From Janthinobacterium sp. 64 (GTDB lineage: Bacteria > Pseudomonadota > Gammaproteobacteria > Burkholderiales > Burkholderiaceae_D), in contig NZ_PHUG01000001.1 in assembly GCF_002813325.1 (NCBI RefSeq), forward strand, positions 1,984,001-2,048,000: 64,000 bases of DNA. The letters run 5' to 3'. The translations under genes and the position numbers were made by a program. Each line of letters begins with the position of its first letter. Position 1 is the first letter of the stretch. Below the pieces are notes generated by a model. That model did not search any database, was not told where the DNA came from, and was given only the letters and a program-made list of their open reading frames with translations. Shown in pieces: positions 9,804-17,297 of the stretch.

Positions 9804-10895
9804 ATGCGACATTGTTCCACGTTCGCCCTGTTGTTCGCGGCCAGCGGCACCTGCCTGGCCCAGAGCGGCGCGGTTTTGTATGGCATCGCGGATGCCGGCA
9901 TCCGCTATGGTAAAGGCTTGAACGCCGCCAACGCACCGACGCCCGGCGGCGCCACGCCCGCCGTCAGCAGCGGCATCAACAACACGAGCCGCTGGGGCTT
10001 GCGCGGCCAGGAAGACCTCGGCGGCGGCTGGCAGGCGCTGTACCGCCTCGAAGGCGGGCTGAATCTGGATACGGGCAGCGCGGCCAAATCCGACAAGCTG
10101 TTCGACCGGCAAGCGTGGGTCGGCCTGAAGTCGCCGCTGGGCTCCGTGACCCTGGGGCGCCAGGCGACCTTGCTGGCCGACGCCATCGCGCCGGTCGATC
10201 CGCTGGGCATCCGCTACGCTTCCTTCAATCCGAACGTCAACATCACGGGCTTGAGCAATACGGCTTTTGGCCGGCATGCGTTCGGCCAGCAATACGGCAG
10301 CAGCGGCTATGCCGACAACTTCTACCGGCTCGACAACATGCTGAAAACCAGCGCCAGCCTCGGGCCGGTGGTGGCGCGCGCCGCCTATTCCTTCGGCGAG
10401 GTGGCGGGCGCCACGTCGCCATTGTCGACCTGGGGCGGCGCCCTGACGTACCAGCAGGCGGGGCTGGCCGTCTCCGGGGCGCTGATGCGCTTTCGCAACC
10501 GCGACAACCGCAGCCTCGACGCCGCCACCGTGGGCGCCGCCTACAAGGTGGACGCCTGGCAGTTCAAGGCCAATCTCGGCGTCAACCGCGCCGACGTGGG
10601 CGCCGGCAAATCCGTCCGGCAAGGCGTGCTGTCCGCCGGCGCAAGCCGGCAAATGGCGCCGGATCTGCTGCTCACGACCGCCTACTACAAGGTACGGCGC
10701 AGCGCCACGGGCCACGTCGACGACGGCTTCCAGCGCGCCTTCGCCTACCTGGAAAAAACGCTCTCGCCGCGCTCGACCCTGTACCTAGAATCGGACTACA
10801 CCTTGTGGCAAGGCGATGCGGCCGGCGTCACCGGTACGCGGCCCAACGACCGCCACGGCATGGGCTTGACGCTCGGCCTCATGCACAAATTTTAA
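9804..10895 (+). CDS. Outer membrane porin (betaproteobacterial general porin type)
   Basis: A 363-residue beta-barrel porin. The signal peptide is followed by AQSGAVLYGIADAGIRYGKG, the classic first strand of betaproteobacterial porins. Further hallmarks are SRWGLRGQEDLGGGWQALYR, the segment WVGLKSPLGSVTLGRQ and a C-terminal strand ending in phenylalanine (LTLGLMHKF) for Bam recognition. GGAG precedes the ATG by seven bases. It starts an operon with the ModA-like protein 17 bases downstream and the transporter, so it probably admits the anionic substrate into the periplasm. Confidence 0.92.
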   Translation: MRHCSTFALLFAASGTCLAQSGAVLYGIADAGIRYGKGLNAANAPTPGGATPAVSSGINNTSRWGLRGQEDLGGGWQALYRLEGGLNLDTGSAAKSDKLFDRQAWVGLKSPLGSVTLGRQATLLADAIAPVDPLGIRYASFNPNVNITGLSNTAFGRHAFGQQYGSSGYADNFYRLDNMLKTSASLGPVVARAAYSFGEVAGATSPLSTWGGALTYQQAGLAVSGALMRFRNRDNRSLDAATVGAAYKVDAWQFKANLGVNRADVGAGKSVRQGVLSAGASRQMAPDLLLTTAYYKVRRSATGHVDDGFQRAFAYLEKTLSPRSTLYLESDYTLWQGDAAGVTGTRPNDRHGMGLTLGLMHKF

Positions 10896-10912
10896 CGACA
10901 GGAGAAACAACC

Positions 10913-11701
10913 ATGCTTCAACATATTCTGGTACGGCGATCAGCCCCCATACTGGCCGGCGTCATGCTGCTGGCAGCTGGCGCGGCCCATGCCGCCGACA
11001 TCCGCGTGGTCAGCTCGGGCGGTTTCGCCCAGGCCTACAAAAACCTGGCGCCCGCCTACGAGCGCGCCAGCGGCGACCATCTGCTCTCCGAATGGGGACC
11101 GTCAATGGGCACGACAAAAAATGCGATCCCGGCGCGCCTGGCGCGCGGCGAGCAAATCGACGTCGTCATCATGGTGGGCGACGCGCTCGACAAGCTGATG
11201 CAGCAAGGCCGTTTGGTCCCCGGCAGCAAGGTGGTCCTGGCCAATTCGCCGATTGCCTGCGCCGTGCGGCGCGGCGCGGCCAAGCCCGACATCAGCACCA
11301 CCGAGGGCTTGCGCAGCGCCTTCCTGAAGGCGGACAAGGTCGCCTATTCGGACAGCGCCAGCGGCGTCTACATCGAGACGCAGCTGATGAACAAGCTGCA
11401 TATTTCGGAGCAGATGCAGGGCAAGGCCGCAAAAATTCCCGCCACCCCCGTCGGCGACATCATCGCCCATGGCCAGGCCGATTTCGGCTGCCAGCAGCGC
11501 AGCGAGCTGCTGCCGGTCGAGGGCATCGACATCGTCGGCCTGTTGCCGCCGGAAGTGCAGCAGATGACCGAATTTTCGGCCGCCCTGGTGCGCGATGCCA
11601 GACAACCGGAAGCCGGCCGCGCCCTGCTGCGCTTCCTCGCCGCCCCTGCCAACGCGGGCGCGATCGAAGCGACCGGGCTGGAACCGGCAGCGGCGCACTA
11701 G
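10913..11701 (+). CDS. ModA-like periplasmic protein, probable aconitate isomerase
   Basis: A 262-residue protein with a signal peptide ending near AAHA and a type II periplasmic binding fold (DIRVVSSGGFAQAYKNLAPA at the mature start, LARGEQIDVVIMVGDALDKL, DSASGVYIETQL, GDIIAHGQADFG). It resembles molybdate-binding ModA, but there are no ABC transporter genes here. Instead it lies between a porin and a citrate-type MHS carrier. A ModA-like periplasmic protein of about this size has been described, as I recall, as the aconitate isomerase of Pseudomonas, converting trans- to cis-aconitate. That function is inferred from fold, length and neighbours. The alternative is a binding protein feeding the carrier. 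Confidence 0.65.
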   Translation: MLQHILVRRSAPILAGVMLLAAGAAHAADIRVVSSGGFAQAYKNLAPAYERASGDHLLSEWGPSMGTTKNAIPARLARGEQIDVVIMVGDALDKLMQQGRLVPGSKVVLANSPIACAVRRGAAKPDISTTEGLRSAFLKADKVAYSDSASGVYIETQLMNKLHISEQMQGKAAKIPATPVGDIIAHGQADFGCQQRSELLPVEGIDIVGLLPPEVQQMTEFSAALVRDARQPEAGRALLRFLAAPANAGAIEATGLEPAAAH

Positions 11702-11735
11702 GCGACGTCACTCATCTTTCATCAATAGGTAAATC

Positions 11736-13070
11736 ATGGCCATTCCTTCCACCGCCACGCCCGTCGCCGAGGCCGCACCGCCGCGCGCGCACGTGCGTCC
11801 TCCCTCGCGCATCGCCACCGTCATCCGGGTGACGAGCGGGAACTTCATCGAAATGTACGATTTTTTCCTGTTCGGCTTTTACGCCACGTACATTGCCAAG
11901 GCCTTCTTCCCCGCCACCAGCGAATATGCGGCTCTGATGATGACGTTCGCCACCTTCGGCGCGGGGTTTTTCATGCGGCCGCTGGGCGCCATCATCCTCG
12001 GCAGCTATATCGACCGCATCGGCCGCCGCAAGGGCCTGGTGCTGACCCTGGCCATCATGGCTTCCGGCACGGCGCTGATCGCCTTCGTGCCAGGCTATGC
12101 CACCATCGGGCTGCTGGCGCCGTTCCTCGTGCTGATCGGGCGTTTGCTGCAAGGCTTTTCCGCCGGCGTAGAGCTCGGTGGCGTATCCGTCTACCTGTCC
12201 GAAATGGCGACGCCCGGCAACAAGGGATACTACGTCAGCTGGCAGTCGGCCAGCCAGCAGGTGGCCATTATCTTTTCCGCCGCGCTCGGCTACTATCTCA
12301 ACGAAACCCTGAGCAAGGAATTCATCGCCGACTGGGGCTGGCGCATCCCGTTCTTCATCGGCTGCTCCATCATCCCCGTGGTGTTCTACATCCGCCGTTC
12401 GCTGCAGGAGACCGAGGCTTACCTGACGCGCAAATCGCATCCCACGTTCCGCCAGATGCTCAAGACCATCAGCCTCAACTGGCCGCTGGTGGTCACCGGA
12501 ACGATGCTGATCGTGCTGACGACGGTCGCGTTCTACCTGATCACCGTCTACACGCCGACCTTCGGCAAGAACGTGCTCAAGCTGAGCACCGAGGAAAGCC
12601 TGCTCGTCACCTTGTGCATCGGCCTGTCGAACTTCCTCTGGCTGCCCGTCATGGGCGCGCTGTCCGACCGTATCGGGCGCTGGCCCATCATGGCCGTGTG
12701 CTCGGCGCTGACGGTATTGACGGCGTATCCGGCCCTGTCCTGGCTGGTCGCCCATCCCAGTTTCGAGCACATGCTGATGGTGGAGCTGTGGCTGTCCTTC
12801 CTGTACGGCAGCTACAACGGGGCCACCATCGTCGCGCTGACGGAAATCATCCCGGCCAGCGTCAGGACCACGGGCTTTTCGCTGGCCTACAGCCTGGCCA
12901 CGGCGCTGTTCGGCGGCATGACACCACTGGTATCGACCTTGCTGATCGAGAGCACCGGAGACAAGGCAGCGCCAGGCTACTGGATGGCGGGCGCCGGCGC
13001 CATCAGCCTGCTGGCGACGTGGCTGATCTATCGCGGCATCGTCAGGGAGCGCCATCCGCACCCGGCGTGA
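11736..13070 (+). CDS. MHS family MFS transporter, citrate/tricarboxylate-proton symporter type
   Basis: A 444-residue inner-membrane carrier with about 12 transmembrane segments. MHS-subfamily signatures are [17 protein letters not shown] in the first helix, [20 protein letters not shown] at the loop 2-3 motif and [20 protein letters not shown] in helix 4-5. It is closest in character to citrate or tricarballylate symporters (CitA/TcuC type). It ends the porin and ModA-like operon, so the likely substrate is citrate or cis-aconitate. Its stop is two bases from that of the convergent flavin reductase. Confidence 0.88.
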   Translation: MAIPSTATPVAEAAPPRAHVRPPSRIATVIRVTSGNFIEMYDFFLFGFYATYIAKAFFPATSEYAALMMTFATFGAGFFMRPLGAIILGSYIDRIGRRKGLVLTLAIMASGTALIAFVPGYATIGLLAPFLVLIGRLLQGFSAGVELGGVSVYLSEMATPGNKGYYVSWQSASQQVAIIFSAALGYYLNETLSKEFIADWGWRIPFFIGCSIIPVVFYIRRSLQETEAYLTRKSHPTFRQMLKTISLNWPLVVTGTMLIVLTTVAFYLITVYTPTFGKNVLKLSTEESLLVTLCIGLSNFLWLPVMGALSDRIGRWPIMAVCSALTVLTAYPALSWLVAHPSFEHMLMVELWLSFLYGSYNGATIVALTEIIPASVRTTGFSLAYSLATALFGGMTPLVSTLLIESTGDKAAPGYWMAGAGAISLLATWLIYRGIVRERHPHPA

Positions 13071-13072
13071 TG

Positions 13073-13699
13073 TTACGGCCAGGGGGGCCGGCGCATGTGG
13101 AACAGGCTGTCCGGCCCGATCTCGAAAAAGTCGGCCGGGCCGCCGCCGCGCAAGATCGGCGCGGCGGCGGCCGTGTCGTAAACGCCCTCGTTGAGCAGAT
13201 GGCGCGCGATATGCACGCCCACCACTTCCCCCAGCACCAGCCAGCTGCCGACGCCGTCCCCATTCAATCCTTGCAGCTCGATGATCTGTGTGCGCCGGCA
13301 TTCGAAGGACACGGGACTTTCCGCCACGCGCGGCACCTTGACAATGCGCGCGGCGGCCGGCGTCAGGCCGGCCAGCGCAAATTCGTCGACCTCGGGCGGC
13401 GCTGGCGCGCAGCTGGTGTTCATCGCCCCGGCCAGTGGACGCGTCGCCAGGTTCCACACGAATTCACCCGTCTGTTCGATATTGCGCAAGGTATCCTTGC
13501 GGCCGATGCTGGAAAAACCGATCAACGGCGGCGTGTAATTGAAGGCGTTGAAAAAGCTGTAGGGCGCCAGATTGAGCACGCCTGCGCTGCTGCGCGTGGC
13601 GATCCAGCCGATGGGCCGCGGCCCCACGATGGCGTTGAACGGATCGTGCGGCAGACCGTGGCCCTGCGCAGGTTCATAAAAGTGAATGGGGTCAAGCAC
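13073..13699 (-). CDS. Flavin reductase-like domain protein
   Basis: A 208-residue FMN-binding split-barrel protein. Characteristic segments are DPFNAIVGPRPIGWIATRSS at the N-terminus, NLAPYSFFNAFNYTPPLIGF and GEFVWNLATRPLAGAMNTSC, followed by GEVVGVHIARHLLNEG. Such proteins reduce flavin with NAD(P)H or use bound FMN directly. The GTG at 13699 was chosen because AGGA lies six bases before it; a TTG 18 bases upstream is also in frame. It is convergent with the MHS transporter and has no obvious operon partner. Confidence 0.85.
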   Translation of the reverse strand: MLDPIHFYEPAQGHGLPHDPFNAIVGPRPIGWIATRSSAGVLNLAPYSFFNAFNYTPPLIGFSSIGRKDTLRNIEQTGEFVWNLATRPLAGAMNTSCAPAPPEVDEFALAGLTPAAARIVKVPRVAESPVSFECRRTQIIELQGLNGDGVGSWLVLGEVVGVHIARHLLNEGVYDTAAAAPILRGGGPADFFEIGPDSLFHMRRPPWP

Positions 13700-13797
13700 G
13701 CGCGTTCCTGAAGTCAAAAGAAGTCAAAGGCACCCGGGGATGGAATGCCTGGAACGACAGCTTACTGGAATTGTCCCCGACCAGCCACCCTGCCCCA

Positions 13798-15990
13798 TCA
13801 AAGCTCAGGAACATGTTTGACAGCCCATTCATGGGCTTGGGCGATGTCGAGATGCAGACTGGCAAACGACATCTTCAGCAAGCGCTCTGGCAGCGCCCAG
13901 TCCCATTTCGCGCGCCGTAAATTATGTTCCTTGTGCAGCAGAAGCTCAACAGCTGGCGGTGCCTCGCTGGCGAAGGCCAGCAAGCACCCAGCCACACGCT
14001 GTTCGCTTGCATCGTCAACCTTGACGGCAGGGCCTTGCGCTGTCGCTGCCAATCCCTGCGATTTCAGCACCAAAGCAATCGCCTCATTGGCATGGTCTCC
14101 CAGCCACGTAAAAACAAAAACACGACCACCGATCATCAACAGCGGCTTACGCGCCAGTCCGCAACGTTGAAACGTTTGACAACCTTCCAGCATGAGCTTT
14201 TTCGCACCCTCATCCATAAAGGATGGCGGCAAGCCTGACTGGTACAATTCGCGCATGCGTTCTCTGACCTTGGTATGGACATGTCCGCCACTGCCATTGA
14301 ACAAGGGCGCACGACCTGTATTTGTTTTACCAACAAGAATAGTCTTGCTATCGTCGTCTATATCTTCCACCACCCAAGTCCTGCCCGCAAAAAGTATGTA
14401 GTCGCCAACACTGACCGAACTCGATACCGGCAAGGAACCAAGTACCCGGCTTGCATTGACGATACGGAACTCATCCTCCGTGGCGAACGCCGCATAAAAA
14501 GTGTAGTGATTAACTAGCCGTTCTCCCTTGGAACCATGCAATAGCAGGCCGGATGCCTCCTGCTGTAATAGCTCCATTTTCCCCAGGTGGCGCAACAACT
14601 CGGCAAAATCCTTTTTTTCGGTACTCGCAAAAGGCCCTCTGGCGCAAAGGATATGGTAGGCATCGGCTGCCTGGATGCCACCGTGCTGGGCAATCAGCGA
14701 CAATAACTGCTGGATCAGTGTCGACAAATGCAAGCCATGTGTTTTTGGCGGCTCGATCCAGCCGTCCAGCATCAAGCTGACCATCGCGCCAAATTCCAGC
14801 GTTCCTTCCCTTAATTGGTCCATCAGCTCAGATTCAACATGCAATTCACGTTCGGTAACATAACCGCGCAAGATGGCAGATTCCCCCGCACGCCGCCCGG
14901 AACGCCCCATGCGCTGGCGCATGCTGGCCACCGATGGCGGCGAGCCGATCTGCGCCACGCTCTTGACAGCGCCTATGTCAATACCCAGCTCGAGGGTATT
15001 GGTACAGATGGCAGTGGCGCAACCTTCCTTGTTTTTCAAGGCCGCCTCTGTTTCCTCGCGAATTTCACGCGACAGGCTGCCATGGTGGGGCCAAAACTCA
15101 TTGGGCGCCTTGGCGGCCTCGCATAGCCGGCGCAACGCATAGGTGTATTGTTCGACTTTGCCTCGGCTATTCGGAAAGATCAGGTTATTGGATCCTCGCA
15201 GCTTGGCAAACAGGTCTTGTACGATCGACAGCTCGGAGGCGGACCCGCCATCCGGATCTTCGTCCGGTGGCGGCCCCACGTCGAGATAACCCTTGATACG
15301 TATGTTTAACGCGCCACGGTCGGCTTTTGATTCGATGATATCGACCGCTATGCCAGCATGCGGGCGCAAAAATTCTGCTCCCAGCCGCAGTTCGCCCAGC
15401 GTGGCCGACAAGCCTATGCGCGGCACCGTACGTCCGGCAGCCTGCTCGATGCGCAGCATCAGCGACTGCAGTTGCTTGCCTCGTTCCGTACCGATAAAAG
15501 CATGCAGTTCATCAACCACGATGTAACGCAGGCGTGCAGCGATGCGCGGCATCTGGAAACCGCGATTGCACAGCATGGCCTCCAGCGACTCTGGTGTGAT
15601 CAACACCACTCCGGAAGGCTGTTTGAAAAACCGCGTCTTGGACGACGAAGAAATATCGCCGTGCCATGGCCAGACGGGTATTTCCAGCGTCGCGCACAAG
15701 CGCTCCAGCCTGCCGAACTGATCGTTGATTAATGCCTTGAGCGGGCTGATATACAGGCACAGTCCATGCTCTTCGCCAGCCTTCAACATATTGCTCAGCA
15801 CAGGAAAAAAAGCCGCTTCCGTCTTGCCTGCGGCAGTGGCGGCAGCAATGATGACATCGCTTCCACCACCGCTGATCGCAGCGATCGAACGCTCTTGTAC
15901 ATCGCGCAACTCGCTCCAGTTCTCCGCCCAGATCCAGCGCTGGATGCGCTCATCGAGTAGGGAGAACGACGACGAAAATGGGGCAGTCAT
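13798..15990 (-). CDS. Superfamily II helicase, Lhr/BrxHI-like
   Basis: A 730-residue helicase, last gene of the three-gene island. Motif I is ATAAGKT (51-57), motif II is DELH (160-163), motif III is SATL (195-198) and motif VI is QRMGRSGRR (359-367). An Lhr-type C-terminal region follows. HGSLSREIRE and NTLELGIDIG are typical of Lhr and of BrxHI, the helicase found beside BrxD in type 2 BREX (Pgl) loci. It starts five bases after the stop of the BrxD-like gene. No methylase, PglZ or nuclease accompanies it here. Its predicted job is ATP-driven remodelling of nucleic acid together with the two upstream products. Confidence 0.85.
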   Translation of the reverse strand: MTAPFSSSFSLLDERIQRWIWAENWSELRDVQERSIAAISGGGSDVIIAAATAAGKTEAAFFPVLSNMLKAGEEHGLCLYISPLKALINDQFGRLERLCATLEIPVWPWHGDISSSSKTRFFKQPSGVVLITPESLEAMLCNRGFQMPRIAARLRYIVVDELHAFIGTERGKQLQSLMLRIEQAAGRTVPRIGLSATLGELRLGAEFLRPHAGIAVDIIESKADRGALNIRIKGYLDVGPPPDEDPDGGSASELSIVQDLFAKLRGSNNLIFPNSRGKVEQYTYALRRLCEAAKAPNEFWPHHGSLSREIREETEAALKNKEGCATAICTNTLELGIDIGAVKSVAQIGSPPSVASMRQRMGRSGRRAGESAILRGYVTERELHVESELMDQLREGTLEFGAMVSLMLDGWIEPPKTHGLHLSTLIQQLLSLIAQHGGIQAADAYHILCARGPFASTEKKDFAELLRHLGKMELLQQEASGLLLHGSKGERLVNHYTFYAAFATEDEFRIVNASRVLGSLPVSSSVSVGDYILFAGRTWVVEDIDDDSKTILVGKTNTGRAPLFNGSGGHVHTKVRERMRELYQSGLPPSFMDEGAKKLMLEGCQTFQRCGLARKPLLMIGGRVFVFTWLGDHANEAIALVLKSQGLAATAQGPAVKVDDASEQRVAGCLLAFASEAPPAVELLLHKEHNLRRAKWDWALPERLLKMSFASLHLDIAQAHEWAVKHVPEL

Positions 15991-15995
15991 GTGCG

Positions 15996-17297
15996 TCAGA
16001 GCTTGAACGACGCGAACTCGTCGTCGGCTTCGACCTCGCTATCAGACACCCCGGCCATATCAGGCATGACTTCAATGGCACCTAACAATTGCCGCCATGA
16101 AGCACCAGGATTTTGCTCCAGCACCGCCAGCAAATTGACAAAGGCTGTGATGGTCGTGCGCGGCGTACGGAAGTAACTGTCGCCGAGGCGCCGCGCGCAA
16201 TGTTCCATGAAAGCCGGTAACGCTTCATCGGGCAGCAGATATTTCTCAGCGATGCCATGTGCGTGCACGTGACGCAACTTGTCCAGCAGCACATAAAAGT
16301 CTTCGGGACGCAAGCTCGCCAACCTCAGCACGGGGCCGCTGTAATCGACCAGACCGGCTACGGCAAAGGTATTTTCCGCCAGCCGGCTTTGCAGGGCAGG
16401 ATAGCTGAACAGGCCGCGCCGCGTATCGAGAAGAAATTCCGGCGTACCGCCCAGAATGAATCCAAGTCCTACCGCCGTACCTTGCAAGGTGTCGTTCAGG
16501 ATACGCAGTATCTGCTCATAGTTGGCGTTGCGCGCCGGCGTATTGGCCAGCTTGTACAAATTGACCAGTTCATCAAGACAGACGACAAAGCCGGCGTAAC
16601 CAGCCAGTCGCACGAAGCGGGCGAACAGCTTCAACTGATCGTAAAAAGAGGCATCGTCCACAATGGAACGCACGCCCAATGCCTGGCGCGCTTCAGTCTT
16701 GGTATTGAATTCACCGCGCAGCCAGCGGATCGCATCGGATTTCAATACCTCGTCACCTGCCTCGAACCCACGACAGTATGCCGCGATCACATCAGCAAAA
16801 TCAAAACCGTTGACCATCTCCGTCAAATGTTCAAGCTTTTGCCGTATCACTTCCTCAGTACTGGCACCTTGCGCCAGCGCCTCGGTTTTGGCGTTGGCAA
16901 TAAACCGTTCCACGATACCCGCCATAGCGCCACCATCAGGCTTGGTGCGGGTCGACAGATTGCGCATCAATTCCGCGTACAACGAGCGTGCCTGGCCGCC
17001 GGTCGCATGCAGGCGCCGGTCGGGATTCAGGTCGGCGTTGGCGGTCACCAGTTTTTTCTCCATCGCCACAGAACGTATCAAGTTGAGAAAAAAAGTCTTG
17101 CCAGCGCCATATTCACCGATAACGAAACGTATCGTCGAACCACCGTCAGCGATACGATCAAGATCTGCCACCAGCGTCTCGATCTCTGGTTTGCGACCAA
17201 CCTGGATCAGGTGTTGGCCAGCACGTGGCACCACGCCCGCACGCAAGGATTGGATCACCGCGTCGCGGTCTTTGGAACGAATGGCTGGAGCGTTCAT
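15996..17297 (-). CDS. BrxD-like ATP-binding protein (DUF2791)
   Basis: A 433-residue P-loop ATPase. The family signature at the N-terminus is GVVPRAGQHLIQVGR (21-35). Walker A is GEYGAGKT (61-68) and Walker B is VCLDEL (239-244). The GFILGGTPEFLLDTRRGLFS segment, resembling a sensor region, follows. DUF2791 proteins include BrxD of type 2 BREX systems. The ATG overlaps the TerB-type gene stop by ATGA, so the two are coupled, and the helicase follows after five bases. The role is unknown; in context it probably loads or regulates the helicase. Confidence 0.85.
   Translation of the reverse strand: MNAPAIRSKDRDAVIQSLRAGVVPRAGQHLIQVGRKPEIETLVADLDRIADGGSTIRFVIGEYGAGKTFFLNLIRSVAMEKKLVTANADLNPDRRLHATGGQARSLYAELMRNLSTRTKPDGGAMAGIVERFIANAKTEALAQGASTEEVIRQKLEHLTEMVNGFDFADVIAAYCRGFEAGDEVLKSDAIRWLRGEFNTKTEARQALGVRSIVDDASFYDQLKLFARFVRLAGYAGFVVCLDELVNLYKLANTPARNANYEQILRILNDTLQGTAVGLGFILGGTPEFLLDTRRGLFSYPALQSRLAENTFAVAGLVDYSGPVLRLASLRPEDFYVLLDKLRHVHAHGIAEKYLLPDEALPAFMEHCARRLGDSYFRTPRTTITAFVNLLAVLEQNPGASWRQLLGAIEVMPDMAGVSDSEVEADDEFASFKL

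Noticed and set aside
9495..10715. 406-codon frame opposite the porin, and similar frames at 11712-13457
   Set aside because: Composition-driven shadows of the porin, ModA-like and MHS genes.
10913..11701. Annotation as molybdate-binding ModA
   Set aside because: No modB or modC genes nearby, and the carboxylate transporter context argues for a different role.
13798..17297. Complete BREX or Pgl system
   Set aside because: No pglX methylase, pglZ phosphatase, pglW kinase or brxA/brxB is present within the visible region.
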